Assembly: GCF_008386695.1 (NCBI RefSeq)
Contig: NZ_VUOC01000001.1
Span: 220,345-284,344, forward strand
Reading direction: 5' to 3'
DNA length: 64,000 bases
Source: Chitinophaga agrisoli
GTDB lineage: Bacteria > Bacteroidota > Bacteroidia > Chitinophagales > Chitinophagaceae
Part shown: positions 1-8,209 of the stretch, piece by piece
How positions within the stretch are numbered: the first letter of the stretch is position 1
Layout of the letters: every line of letters starts with the position of its first letter
Made by a program: the position numbers and the translations under genes
The notes under the pieces: generated by a model
Told to the model about the DNA's origin: nothing
Database searches by the model: none
The model's input: only the letters and a program-made list of their open reading frames with translations

Positions 1-213
1 TGACTCACGCACCAATGTTTCTGCTGTTTTGAAAGCGCCGGACGGGATCTTTACCCAATACGCCGGATCAAACTGCTGACCGATAAGGTTAGTATCCAGT
101 AATGCTTTGTTGATCTCCAGCTGGCTGGGGATATTGTGGGTATCCAATAACTGTTGTATGGCCTGGGCTTCTTCCAGGGATTCGAGCTTCCGGAATGTGA
201 GATATTGCGACAT
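1..213 (-). CDS. DUF2007-like small protein, cut by the window edge
   Basis: The first 71 residues of a minus-strand gene starting at ATG 213 are visible; its C-terminus lies outside the window. The sequence begins MSQYLTFRKLESLEEA and continues with a pattern typical of DUF2007-like 'signal transducing' proteins of Bacteroidota, in which a helix next to a QLLDTHNIPSQLE stretch compares two positions of a small alpha/beta fold. No catalytic residues can be named. It is separated from the phage-tail operon by a terminator, so it belongs to the host backbone. Family assignment is tentative; the reading frame is clean and uses an ATG. Confidence 0.6.
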   Translation of the reverse strand, partial: MSQYLTFRKLESLEEAQAIQQLLDTHNIPSQLEINKALLDTNLIGQQFDPAYWVKIPSGAFKTAETLVRES

Positions 214-252
214 ATAGGTAAGGGATATTCCGCAAAAGTAATATTTCAGGGT

Positions 253-293
253 TAAAAAAAAGCGGAATGGTTTTAACGTAAAAACCATTCCGC
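253..293 (-). terminator. Rho-independent terminator of the tail operon
   Basis: A perfect 13-bp stem (262-274 with 281-293, core GCGGAATGG) has a 6-nt loop and is followed on the minus strand by a run of T (253-261). It lies 20 bp after the stop of the last tail gene and marks the end of the tail operon. Confidence 0.9.
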
Positions 294-313
294 CTGCTTA
301 TCTATCAAACAAC

Positions 314-2668
314 TCACCCGGCCTGCGGTTGAGGATAACCTTTCAACCCGCCAAAGGGATCAGTTTCAGCTACCAGCCGGATCGTACCACCCGCCTCTTC
401 ATCGGTAAAAGGAGTATGCGCTATTTTCCTGATCAGCATCCGCTGGTACTCCCAATTGGCTTGTCCAGCCCATGCCTGATCAGGAGCTACTTTCCATGGG
501 TAGTCTTCACTGGGCAGCGATGGGAATTTAAGACCTATATTCCATCTGCCTGCCACATCCGGGACAAAATGCCGGTTTACCTGTACCATTACGCCATCCA
601 CATAAAATTCTACCCTGTCCGCATACCAGTCAAACCTGAATTCATGGAACTTCCCGTCCCAGATATCTTTTCCAACGCTTGCAGGCATAGACAGATTATC
701 CGCTCCGTAGCTACTGAGACCGTCGCTCTCCCCCACCTGGCCTTTCCAGTTGCTGCAACGCACAGTGTCTTTCCGGGGGCCGTAAGCCTCGTGTGGATCT
801 ACGCTTATTTGGGCCCAGCTTTCCAGTAATTGTGGCGCGGCCGGATTATTTAACTGCCAGATGCCGTCTTTCGTTGGTTCGGGATCCCCTTCCACCGCCG
901 CACATTCGCCGGCCCAGGCAATGTAATAACCAGCAGAAAGCATGTCCTCAACAGAAGAAAAGAACGCGTTAGCATTAGTGCTGGGGAGCTCCATGTCGAT
1001 CTCGCTTTTTGCTACCACATAGGCGCCACCACTATATTGGTCGCCCTCGCTATATAACCCTTGTGCCAGTAATTCCGCATAACGCGGGTCCCTGTCGTAT
1101 GCCTTTACATAGTGAGAGATCCAGAATGAAGGAGCAACGCCTATTTCAGCAGGCAGCATGGCCTCTACTACATAACGGCCATAACCGTAATAATCTCTGG
1201 AAGATAGCGCCGCGCCCACTCTTGTGGTCCAGGGCAAAGGGGTGAAGGGGTCTTCCGGCAGATCATGGTATTTTGGGGCCCCATCTTCTGTAAATCCTTG
1301 TGAGCGGCCATCATAACGATCTCCATGCGCTTCAAGCACAAGCAGGTTATCCTGCACATAAATGTGTTTGGAAGATACGCCTCCATCAGCGCTGCTCCAG
1401 CCCTTTGACATGGAATTGAATACGGTCCGGATGGCATCCGGAGACTCGCCGTCTTCTTCACTCACGAAATCAAGCGTTATGGGATCCTCTACTTTCTCCA
1501 TGGATAATATCTCGATCTCCACGGGAGTACTTTTGCCAGTACTGTCTTCGATATAAAACAGTTGGTTTCCGGTAGGCACATCCGCAGGCAGCGTATAAAC
1601 AATCCGGCCATTCTCCAGCGTGATCATGTTCTCCAGCGGGATGCTGTATTTATCGTTAAAGCTATTGCTGTACTCCAATATGCCAACAGGATAAGGTGTA
1701 TGCTGGTATTTTTGGGCAATACTGTTATCCATAGCAACGGAACTGAAGTAGATGTTGCTGAAGACGCCTCCGGCAGCACCAATATTTGCAACTGGCTGAA
1801 AATCGTCCGGAAGCGCAGTGGCCGCAGTAAATGCGCCTGTAAATGTATTAGCGCCATTCAGCCATAGCTGCGATCCGGTAGCATCACTGGGGCGGTAGAT
1901 CAGTACCTGGTTCCATGCATCTGTGTTAATTGTATTGGTGCTGATGAGCTCCTGCTCAATAGCATCCTTATGATGGCGCCAATGCACCTTTTTCGTATCA
2001 CAGTTAACATACACAGACACGCCATTGTTAAAGAACGGGAACTGTTGAATGTCCATCAGCGGCCACATACCTGTAGTTGGCAGATCTGCGGCAGCCACAT
2101 AGAAATGTACGCCGATTGCGAACCGGGCGCTTAAATTAAGCAGGAATGTATTATTGAAACGACAGAATATACCGCCTGAGTTCACCTTTAAACCTGGCAG
2201 GCCTTCCTTTCTCGCCCACTCCCAGTCATTTGGCGTGTTCACTTCGTCGTTGCCCCCAGCCCAATCCTCAGTGGTGTATGCCAGGCTGTAATAACCGCCA
2301 TCCCTGGAAGGCAGCATGGCATCCCTGAAATTGGCAGTGCTGGTGTAGGTCAATTGGGAACCTGGGTAGTATGCTTTAGGGAGGGTTTCGATCTCGAATA
2401 TGCCCGGTGTAGTAAATGACATGGTGGCCTGTCCTCCTTCAGTGTCATTATTGTAAAGGGCGAACACATAGTCCGTTGCGTTATCCAGGTCATTTATCAC
2501 CGGCGGGTTTAATATGGTGCCATCGGGATATACCAGCAGATCGTCCGCAATGGTCATATAGTTTGCATTGATCTCTTCGTTTCTATTCAGGATGCGCAGC
2601 GTCATCAGCTGTGGCAGGGATGGCTGCTTGCCAGTTTCCCAGTATATTTTTCCTAGTTTAATGTTCAT
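314..2668 (-). CDS. Tail fibre/tip protein with LamG-like and GH16 glycoside hydrolase domains
   Basis: 784 residues from ATG 2668 (a TTG six codons upstream is less likely). Residues 1-60 resemble the N-termini of Bacteroidota tail-fibre proteins. A concanavalin-A/LamG-like region spans about 150-325, followed by a small beta linker. About 395-755 reads as glycoside hydrolase family 16. The catalytic signature ExDxE is present as EIDME at 556-560, and FHEFRFDWYADRVEFYVDG (674-692) matches the C-terminal GH16 strand pattern. GH16 enzymes cut beta-1,3/1,4 glucans, agars, carrageenans or related glycans by a retaining mechanism. As the last gene of a contractile-tail operon with no signal peptide, it is most likely a particle-borne depolymerase that binds and cuts target-cell or capsule glycan. 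The substrate cannot be told from sequence. Confidence 0.8.
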   Translation of the reverse strand: MNIKLGKIYWETGKQPSLPQLMTLRILNRNEEINANYMTIADDLLVYPDGTILNPPVINDLDNATDYVFALYNNDTEGGQATMSFTTPGIFEIETLPKAYYPGSQLTYTSTANFRDAMLPSRDGGYYSLAYTTEDWAGGNDEVNTPNDWEWARKEGLPGLKVNSGGIFCRFNNTFLLNLSARFAIGVHFYVAAADLPTTGMWPLMDIQQFPFFNNGVSVYVNCDTKKVHWRHHKDAIEQELISTNTINTDAWNQVLIYRPSDATGSQLWLNGANTFTGAFTAATALPDDFQPVANIGAAGGVFSNIYFSSVAMDNSIAQKYQHTPYPVGILEYSNSFNDKYSIPLENMITLENGRIVYTLPADVPTGNQLFYIEDSTGKSTPVEIEILSMEKVEDPITLDFVSEEDGESPDAIRTVFNSMSKGWSSADGGVSSKHIYVQDNLLVLEAHGDRYDGRSQGFTEDGAPKYHDLPEDPFTPLPWTTRVGAALSSRDYYGYGRYVVEAMLPAEIGVAPSFWISHYVKAYDRDPRYAELLAQGLYSEGDQYSGGAYVVAKSEIDMELPSTNANAFFSSVEDMLSAGYYIAWAGECAAVEGDPEPTKDGIWQLNNPAAPQLLESWAQISVDPHEAYGPRKDTVRCSNWKGQVGESDGLSSYGADNLSMPASVGKDIWDGKFHEFRFDWYADRVEFYVDGVMVQVNRHFVPDVAGRWNIGLKFPSLPSEDYPWKVAPDQAWAGQANWEYQRMLIRKIAHTPFTDEEAGGTIRLVAETDPFGGLKGYPQPQAG

Positions 2669-2691
2669 TTTTAGATAATTTAACAAGACAA

Positions 2692-3147
2692 CTAAACGAA
2701 GTAGTCAATTTCGAAGGCAGCCATTGCGCCAGGATTGCTGACAATACCTTTCGTCATGTATAATCTGAACCAGCGGTTACCTTCCTGGTCAAATTTCTCA
2801 TACAGCTCTCCACCGCCTGTTATAAGCGGGCAGATCACCTGGGCGCCCGGCAGTGCGGCGGGGTACTGTGCGTTCAACTGATCGTCAGACAATGGCGACA
2901 GTACATCCGGTCTTACTATTTTCGCCCGGCTGGCCGTCATCGCCTGTACCTGCTGATAAAGGATAAGATATGACTCCTGGTCGGCCTTACTGTCTACCAG
3001 GCTGCGCAGCCCGGTCATACTGTCTATATCCAGTTTGTCTTCTGTCTTATGTACAAAGCTGTCAAGCCAGTCCCAGAATTGGTCCTGTGTGGGATACTTT
3101 CCCGTTTGAAACCAGTTTTTTAAATTATTGCGTTCACGTATTGCCAT
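2692..3147 (-). CDS. Short tail-fibre-type protein, function unknown
   Basis: 151 residues. The N-terminal segment (about 5-40, including NLKNWFQTGKYPTQDQFWDWLDS) is a pattern seen at the start of many Bacteroidota phage fibre proteins and probably attaches to, or trimerises on, the preceding fibre. The C-terminal half is beta-rich with GGGELYEKFDQEGNRWFRL and could be a small sheet domain. It lies 4 bp after the collar-type fibre gene and 23 bp before the GH16 fibre gene, so all three are probably translated together as the receptor-binding end of the tail. No enzymatic motif is visible. Confidence 0.7.
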   Translation of the reverse strand: MAIRERNNLKNWFQTGKYPTQDQFWDWLDSFVHKTEDKLDIDSMTGLRSLVDSKADQESYLILYQQVQAMTASRAKIVRPDVLSPLSDDQLNAQYPAALPGAQVICPLITGGGELYEKFDQEGNRWFRLYMTKGIVSNPGAMAAFEIDYFV

Positions 3148-3151
3148 GTGG

Positions 3152-4057
3152 TTATAATTTCATTATCCAGAGAGTTACAAAGTAAGGAGGGCGGTTCTCA
3201 TGCGCCGCACCGTCTCCTGTGTTCGTTGTGTCAAAGGTTGTCAGGAAACTAGGATCAGGCTCTACCCGCTTGTGCATGTAGAAATTGTCAGTGGAATACT
3301 TTGTCCCAGACCCTGTAATGCTTCCGCCTTGGCCTAGAGTAATACTCACTTGAAGCAGCGGATTTCCGCGCGCGGACACCTGTGTAGCGCCTGTATGCAT
3401 GTGAGGCGGCAGTTGCCCAACAGAAAGGGATACAAATTCCTGTCCGCCAACAACACCCGTTTTATTATAATCTGCTTTGGATGCATCATATCCCACAGCA
3501 AACCTGCCACCGCGGTTCTGCGTGCCGTTGTTGCCGTTACAGATAGCCCAACCGGCCCTTTCATTTATACCCAGGCCGGTATTGTCAAAGTTTGCCTGCA
3601 TGTAAGCGGCATCGCAATCCACCTCAATAACATCCCCTCTCTTCCATATCCTTGACAGTTGGGCATTCATCGCATCTATTATGCTTTTCATCCCGGTGAG
3701 TGTACCTATACGCTGCAGATTGCTGTAGGGGATACCACCGGCCGCAAAACGCGCGCTACGGGTAAAGTACACGGTACGGCTTACCTGGTCAGCGAAGATC
3801 CTGTCTTCCGTATTTTCTTCAATGATCCAGGTAGATTGTTTGGGGCCGCCTGTAAACGGCAGCAATTCACCGTTATAGCTGATCCAGCCGCCTGCCACCG
3901 TATCCCCTGTATCTTCCATACCGGCCACTATTACAGCGTCCCCTGCCAGCCTGGCCAATGCGGCCAGCGCATTCCGGTACGACTGCTGCATAAAGTCCAG
4001 CGTGTACTGGGTCATGGGAAATCCGCCCAGATTTGTTAATTGTTCTACTTTGTTCAT
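3152..4057 (-). CDS. Tail fibre with phage collar domain and HxH tip
   Basis: 301 residues. The segment WAICNGNNGTQNRGGRFAVG (170-189) is the phage tail-collar signature, QLPPHMH (215-221) carries an HxH triplet as in the metal-binding tips of T4-like short and long fibres, and HENRPPYFVTLWIMKL (286-301) is the usual collar-domain end. The first 140 residues are a helical connector to the baseplate. The start codon overlaps the stop of the preceding gp48-like gene by 4 bp (ATGA), implying translational coupling. Role: a trimeric fibre for adsorption. The family is clear; the receptor is unknown. Confidence 0.85.
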   Translation of the reverse strand: MNKVEQLTNLGGFPMTQYTLDFMQQSYRNALAALARLAGDAVIVAGMEDTGDTVAGGWISYNGELLPFTGGPKQSTWIIEENTEDRIFADQVSRTVYFTRSARFAAGGIPYSNLQRIGTLTGMKSIIDAMNAQLSRIWKRGDVIEVDCDAAYMQANFDNTGLGINERAGWAICNGNNGTQNRGGRFAVGYDASKADYNKTGVVGGQEFVSLSVGQLPPHMHTGATQVSARGNPLLQVSITLGQGGSITGSGTKYSTDNFYMHKRVEPDPSFLTTFDTTNTGDGAAHENRPPYFVTLWIMKL

Positions 4058-4539
4058 ACTTTTTGAATTTTATAGCGCTTCCCGGCCAGTTTATAGTTGT
4101 CGATCAATGCGGTCATCTCATTTTCATTATAGGTCAGATCTGACGGCGCCAACACAAAGAAGTCAACCGATCCGCCGCCTATTTCAGCATCCGTAAAAAG
4201 ATGCACCGGCCTGTTCTCTGCTTCCGTATAAATGTATACCGGCTTAAGCTCCTGCTCCTGGTAGATATATTCGGACGTAAGCACGACTGCATCCTTGATA
4301 CTGATCCTCCGCCCCGCTATATCATACCGGTCATTGAGCAGCTTCTCCAGGTACACCACCTGCGGCGTGATAGAAAGCCGGTAAAGATTAGCATCTCTAT
4401 TGCGCCGGAACTGCTGGTACAGATAGTTGACCGGATTGGTTAAAGCCTGTAGCCAGGCTACGTGTTTTACTGTCCGCAGTCGTGGTGGTAACAGGAGCCT
4501 GACCAGTTTTGGAAGATCTACATCAAATGGTTTACTCAT
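4054..4539 (-). CDS. gp48-like tail protein (baseplate-fibre connector)
   Basis: 161 residues, no recognisable catalytic motif. Its place between the baseplate J-like gene and the first fibre gene is that of Mu gp48 / P2 gpI, which join the baseplate wedge to the fibres. The N-terminus (FDVDLPKLVRLLLPPRLRT) and the central helical part (QALTNPVNYLYQQFRRNRDA) resemble Bacteroidota phage proteins seen in this position. It overlaps both neighbours by 4 bp. The assignment rests mainly on gene order; sequence support is modest. Confidence 0.6.
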   Translation of the reverse strand: MSKPFDVDLPKLVRLLLPPRLRTVKHVAWLQALTNPVNYLYQQFRRNRDANLYRLSITPQVVYLEKLLNDRYDIAGRRISIKDAVVLTSEYIYQEQELKPVYIYTEAENRPVHLFTDAEIGGGSVDFFVLAPSDLTYNENEMTALIDNYKLAGKRYKIQKV

Positions 4540-5381
4540 AGGATTACACTTTGTGGGAAATATTTGATCTGCAGATCGGCGTCATTATCCACGATCCTCA
4601 GGTAACCCGCGTCAGGGCTGTATTGTACGTCAATCTCCGTAAAAGGGAGGTCGCCGTATCTTGCCTGTGCGTGCCTGATGTGAGGGATCACTACGCCGTC
4701 TACCTGTTGTATGGCATCTACGAGATAGGCCAGTACCATGGTGCCGTTAAAGGGGAGGTTCCGCAGGTACTCCTTTATCCTCTTTCCAACAGGATCCGGA
4801 TCTGTACCGTCCAGCCTGGCGCCGTTGCCATCCAGTACAAGTGGATTATAGTAAATGTCCATCTCAAGCCGGAGGGGGTCTGCTACCAGGCTATCTATGA
4901 TCAGGGGGGTAACGCCAGCATCCTTGATACGGTTCATATACTCCGTAAAGGCCTGCAACTCCACATCAGACAGAGCGCCCAGGTCATCCTCATTGATCTT
5001 TGCCACTTTGATCCGGAGGCCTCTTTCCTGCTCTACTACCGCACTAAAAGCAATGATCTTCCTGGCGGCTATCTCATCTTCAGAGAGACGGGAGTTATCA
5101 TAATAATCCTCCTCAGGTATCAGATCAGAGCCATGCTGAAAATCCCTTGCTTTATTGGCATACCAGCGCAAGCTATGCGGCGCTTTTTCATTGATGAGGG
5201 TATTTACCTCAGTCCTGTGAAGATCAAACAGGTTTTCAAGCACCCATACGGTTACGGCTACGATGTAGGTCCACATCCGCCATATGGCCGTTTTACTGGT
5301 GCTGTTCAGATCAGCCAGACCATCCGTTGCCGCCATTCTGTTAATAATATCATCCTGTATTTCGGTGATTGTTCTTGCCAT
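4536..5381 (-). CDS. Baseplate J-like wedge protein (Mu gp47 type)
   Basis: 281 residues, shorter than Mu gp47 or P2 gpJ (about 300-360). It starts with a helical N-terminus (ARTITEIQDDIINRMAA, then WRMWTYIVAVTVWVLENLFD) as in baseplate J proteins. The C-terminal third has the family pattern PVGKRIKEYLRNLPFNGTMV followed by AIQQVDGVVIPHI. Baseplate J proteins form the wedge that widens on sheath contraction. It overlaps the next gene by 4 bp and follows the LysM-like tail gene by 22 bp. Confidence 0.8.
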   Translation of the reverse strand: MARTITEIQDDIINRMAATDGLADLNSTSKTAIWRMWTYIVAVTVWVLENLFDLHRTEVNTLINEKAPHSLRWYANKARDFQHGSDLIPEEDYYDNSRLSEDEIAARKIIAFSAVVEQERGLRIKVAKINEDDLGALSDVELQAFTEYMNRIKDAGVTPLIIDSLVADPLRLEMDIYYNPLVLDGNGARLDGTDPDPVGKRIKEYLRNLPFNGTMVLAYLVDAIQQVDGVVIPHIRHAQARYGDLPFTEIDVQYSPDAGYLRIVDNDADLQIKYFPQSVIL

Positions 5382-5403
5382 AATAATATTTTTACGCTTG
5401 TTT

Positions 5404-5700
5404 TTAACTTACACGGAAATCTACCTGTATCGCCATGTAGCCCATCCCGGTTTTTACGACTGCTTCGTCTGCCAATGTGTAACCATTAGCAGGTATCACC
5501 TGTTCATCTTTCAACGTCTGGAACGTACGCCGGTCTGCAATCTCTACATCAGGCGCCCATAAGGCGCTGCCTGATACCAGATCGTCCGTAATACTGATCC
5601 CATTTGCCAGAGCGAAATCGAAGAGTGCGTTAATGCTGCCTGTACGCTGCATGGATAGGTCCATCAGGCATTGATGGGGTTTTACGTTAACTGTTTCCAT
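5404..5700 (-). CDS. LysM-like tail protein (gpX type)
   Basis: 98 residues from ATG 5700; an ATG at 5709 and a TTG at 5712 are in frame and would lengthen the overlap with the upstream gene. The segment from about residue 8 (QCLMDLSMQRTGS, FALANGISITDDLVSG) matches the LysM-like repeat of P2 gpX-type proteins, in which a hydrophobic pattern ends in an NG-x-S-x-x-D-x-L-x-x-G core. Such proteins bind the hub or peptidoglycan near the tail tip. The 14-bp overlap with the wedge gene fits a tightly packed tail operon. Confidence 0.6.
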   Translation of the reverse strand: METVNVKPHQCLMDLSMQRTGSINALFDFALANGISITDDLVSGSALWAPDVEIADRRTFQTLKDEQVIPANGYTLADEAVVKTGMGYMAIQVDFRVS

Positions 5701-5980
5701 AAGTTGCATCAATATTTAGCTGACCGGTATTTGTGATGTTGATCGTCTTTACCTGCATTCCGTCAGCCGTGAATTGCTTGCGGATCTCCCGCAACAAGGC
5801 TGAGGTATCATTATCTTGCAGGTAACCAAAAGCGTCGATACCAACGGCAGGGAATTCTTTGATGTTTCCCCTGTTATTTATCAGTAACAACTGCTGATGT
5901 TGCAGATCGCTATTGCCGGCGTTCAGGTCGCCTGCCCGTACATCGAGGTCCAGGTCTTGGGTTAACAATATGTCTTTCAT
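5687..5980 (-). CDS. gp25/gpW-like baseplate wedge protein (Mu gp46-like)
   Basis: 97 residues. The pattern DLDLDVRAGDLNAGNSDLQHQQLLL followed by GEFPAVG-type residues and LLREIRKQF (in separate stretches of the protein) is that of the small lysozyme-like wedge proteins of P2 (gpW), T4 (gp25) and Mu-type tails in Bacteroidota. These proteins anchor the first sheath ring to the baseplate. Its start overlaps the stop of the 76-residue upstream gene by 4 bp. No lysozyme catalytic glutamate can be assigned, as expected for the structural members. Confidence 0.65.
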   Translation of the reverse strand: MKDILLTQDLDLDVRAGDLNAGNSDLQHQQLLLINNRGNIKEFPAVGIDAFGYLQDNDTSALLREIRKQFTADGMQVKTINITNTGQLNIDATYGNS

Positions 5981-6207
5981 AATAAATTACCTTTGAATGG
6001 GCCGGTTACCGGGCCGCCTGCGGTGCCGGGCGGCGCCATTAAACCGGTGATATAATTAATCTCCGCTGTTTTAACATAGGTATCCACCGCTTCCGCCAGT
6101 TTATTACAAAGGGTATCCAACGTCTGCTCCTCATCACCATTATCATCCTTCATATTTTTAAAAGCACTTTTAATGCTTTGCGCTAATGCGCTCTTGTTTA
6201 GGGCCAT
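5977..6207 (-). CDS. Small tail-operon protein, unknown
   Basis: 76 residues, not recognised. It has a helical N-terminal half (LNKSALAQSIKSAFKNM and a second helix around TLDTLCNKLAEAVDTYV) and a glycine/proline-rich tail (GLMAPPGTAGGPVTGPFKG). The position between spike and wedge genes, 4 bp after the spike stop and with a 4-bp overlap downstream, makes it a tail component or chaperone. Small proteins of this pattern are common in Bacteroidota phage tails but have no defined role that I know. Confidence 0.6.
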   Translation of the reverse strand: MALNKSALAQSIKSAFKNMKDDNGDEEQTLDTLCNKLAEAVDTYVKTAEINYITGLMAPPGTAGGPVTGPFKGNLL

Positions 6208-6211
6208 ATGA

Positions 6212-6679
6212 TCATTTTAAAAGTTTAGCTAACCGGTCTTTGATGTCCGTAAAGGCAGATTTGTTCATAGGGGCATAGATGGTAATGATCTCATCCAGGA
6301 GATCGTCCAGGCATTTTTTCAGGGAATCATCACCAGCGCTCAGCTCCAGGCCGTCCTTATCCAGTTCCAGGTATTTTTCGCCTACCGTGCATTTCAGCAG
6401 CTCCGGCTCCTCTATACTGATCACTATGAAATTATCGCTCTTATTGATCCTGGCTATCAGCACACTGCTGCCCTTGACCGGGAATATCAGCACACCCTTA
6501 CCATCGTCATCGATCACGGAGCGTAAGCGCACATCATATATATGCACCCCGTCAAAAGTGACAACATCGATGGTCCCGTTCTCTATATCTGAGTTTTCCA
6601 CCTCGGCAGGTATAATGGTGGCCTTTTCCCGGCTCAGGTTCCTGAGCGCTTCAATCAATTGTGCCTGTTGTTTGCTCAT
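6212..6679 (-). CDS. OB-fold baseplate spike protein (Mu gp45-like)
   Basis: 155 residues. The central segment VHIYDVRLRSVIDDDGKGV followed by FPVKGSSVLIARINKSDNF reads as the OB-fold of gp5/VgrG/gp45-type spikes. After it come repeated short acidic strands (KYLELDKDGLELSAGDD) like the start of a spike beta-prism, then a helical C-terminus. No PAAR repeat and no HxH metal tip is visible in this protein, so the piercing tip is either absent or formed differently. It follows the hub gene by 1 bp, matching the Mu order hub-spike-wedge. Confidence 0.7.
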   Translation of the reverse strand: MSKQQAQLIEALRNLSREKATIIPAEVENSDIENGTIDVVTFDGVHIYDVRLRSVIDDDGKGVLIFPVKGSSVLIARINKSDNFIVISIEEPELLKCTVGEKYLELDKDGLELSAGDDSLKKCLDDLLDEIITIYAPMNKSAFTDIKDRLAKLLK

Positions 6680-6680
6680 T

Positions 6681-7676
6681 TTACTTACTTATTTTGCGGC
6701 CTAGTTCGCAAAGCCTCCGTCCGCCGCCATTGCCAAAATTCACTTCAGTACTTTCTATCAGATAGGTGCCTTCCCGTTCCTTGTAGTTCGGATCTTTAAG
6801 CACAGCGCCATAACCGGGAAGGGCAAAGGGCGCCAGGAAGCCTGTTATTTTTCCTTCATAGCCATCATAGCGCAGGTCTTTTACGTTCTTTTCGGCCATT
6901 TTTTTCAGTTCCGCTTCCGTCAGATTGTGCTGTGCAAAAATGGTATTGACAACGCCATTGCTATCTCCGGCTTCCGCCTTCGTCGCGCGGTTTCTTGTAT
7001 TAAAGGAGACCATCCTTACCAGCAATTTTATATCTTCTGCTTTCCTGAATTTCAACTCATCATCCTTTACCAGGTTCCAACCTATCTGGTATCCAACCTT
7101 CTCATTATTCTCCTCATTCAGATAGGCGAGTCCTGCATACAGCTCCTTTCCCGAAAAATAAACGGTGAGGTAAAGATTCTTCTTGAGCCAGTCCAGGGCT
7201 GCTTTTCCACTGATATCGCCTTCGCTGATCTGCTGTACATCCATATCCGGTATACTGCTACTCAGCGTAATGTCCGTTCCTGATACCAACTTAGCCAGCA
7301 GATCTTTTAGCTTTTCAGGCTTCTTTCCGGTTGACCAATGCACATTCTTCCTGCCTAACTGCCAGCTATATCCCTCGCATTCTATTACACAGGGGGTAGC
7401 CGCATTCACTCTTCTTACAAATCCGGTGAACTCAAGATGAAGCGCATCTTCCTGATCGTATCCCAACCAGATCTCCACCTTATTCCCTTCCTGGAAACGG
7501 GCAGGCGTTGGAACTGACTCCGGCACATTGGTGGTGCTGGTCTTTAAGCGGGAAGACGCAGGTAAAGTGATGAGGGCGGTGTCAACAAAGGAATGGATGC
7601 TCTTTTTTATTTTTACGGCCGTTACGGTCTCCATCTTATAGTCACCTATTATCATCTTGCATTTAAGTACAAACAT
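6681..7676 (-). CDS. Baseplate hub protein (late control gpD / Mu gp44-like)
   Basis: 331 residues. The features are those of gpD/gp27-type hubs: an early beta region with KVEIWLGYDQEDALHLEFTG (a hub beta-barrel strand pair), VNAATPCVIECEGYSW, a middle part with LKDLLAKLVSG and a second barrel with KLLVRMVSFNTRNRATK. The C-terminal GTYLIESTEVNFGNGGGRR is a usual end for Bacteroidota hub proteins. The hub links tube to spike. Its ATG directly follows the stop codon of the DUF6046 gene and its stop abuts the spike gene. Confidence 0.75.
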   Translation of the reverse strand: MFVLKCKMIIGDYKMETVTAVKIKKSIHSFVDTALITLPASSRLKTSTTNVPESVPTPARFQEGNKVEIWLGYDQEDALHLEFTGFVRRVNAATPCVIECEGYSWQLGRKNVHWSTGKKPEKLKDLLAKLVSGTDITLSSSIPDMDVQQISEGDISGKAALDWLKKNLYLTVYFSGKELYAGLAYLNEENNEKVGYQIGWNLVKDDELKFRKAEDIKLLVRMVSFNTRNRATKAEAGDSNGVVNTIFAQHNLTEAELKKMAEKNVKDLRYDGYEGKITGFLAPFALPGYGAVLKDPNYKEREGTYLIESTEVNFGNGGGRRLCELGRKISK

Positions 7677-8207
7677 TTATTTAATAATTAGTTCAAATGC
7701 ACGGTCACTGACCAGATTCATTTCAAATGTCTTCACATTCTGTATACCGGCCATTTCCGGCCAGCTGATATCTGTAATGACCACGCTATTGTTGTCCGTT
7801 AAAAAAATATCCGTCAATGCGCTGCTGATCGTCAAATTGGTATTCTTACTATAGAGCTCATGGATGGCGGTTATCTCCGCTTCCGGATAGCTGTTATTTT
7901 CAATGATGATAATACCTTTGATATTGATCTTGTAATCTTCCTGTCCTATCAGCTCTTTTACTGTACCTATACGGCCTACCAGAACGCTTTCCACAATGGT
8001 CTTCTTGTTGGTGACCTTGATCACCGGATTAGGAAGGTTTACCTCTCCCAATTTTACAGGCATGAAATAGGGGCGTCCAAAAAGGCCTTTAGCGAAGTAA
8101 TCAACTTTTTTAGATGATTGTTCGGGCTGATCGGCGATATCAAAGACCGGGGGGTGATACCCCCACGTGTCTTTGAATATTTTTTTTAAATCGTAACTGA
8201 CTGGCAT
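7677..8207 (-). CDS. DUF6046-type tail protein
   Basis: 176 residues. The stretch FGRPYFMPVKLGEVNLPNP followed by IVESVLVGRIGTVKELIGQ and INIKGIIII matches DUF6046, a family found next to tape-measure and hub genes in Bacteroidota phages. In position it corresponds to Mu gp43 or T4 gp53/LysM tail proteins, which join tape measure to hub. It starts 2 bp after the tape-measure stop. Domain recognition is from memory of the family pattern; the biochemical role is not established. Confidence 0.75.
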   Translation of the reverse strand: MPVSYDLKKIFKDTWGYHPPVFDIADQPEQSSKKVDYFAKGLFGRPYFMPVKLGEVNLPNPVIKVTNKKTIVESVLVGRIGTVKELIGQEDYKINIKGIIIIENNSYPEAEITAIHELYSKNTNLTISSALTDIFLTDNNSVVITDISWPEMAGIQNVKTFEMNLVSDRAFELIIK

Positions 8208-8209
8208 AA

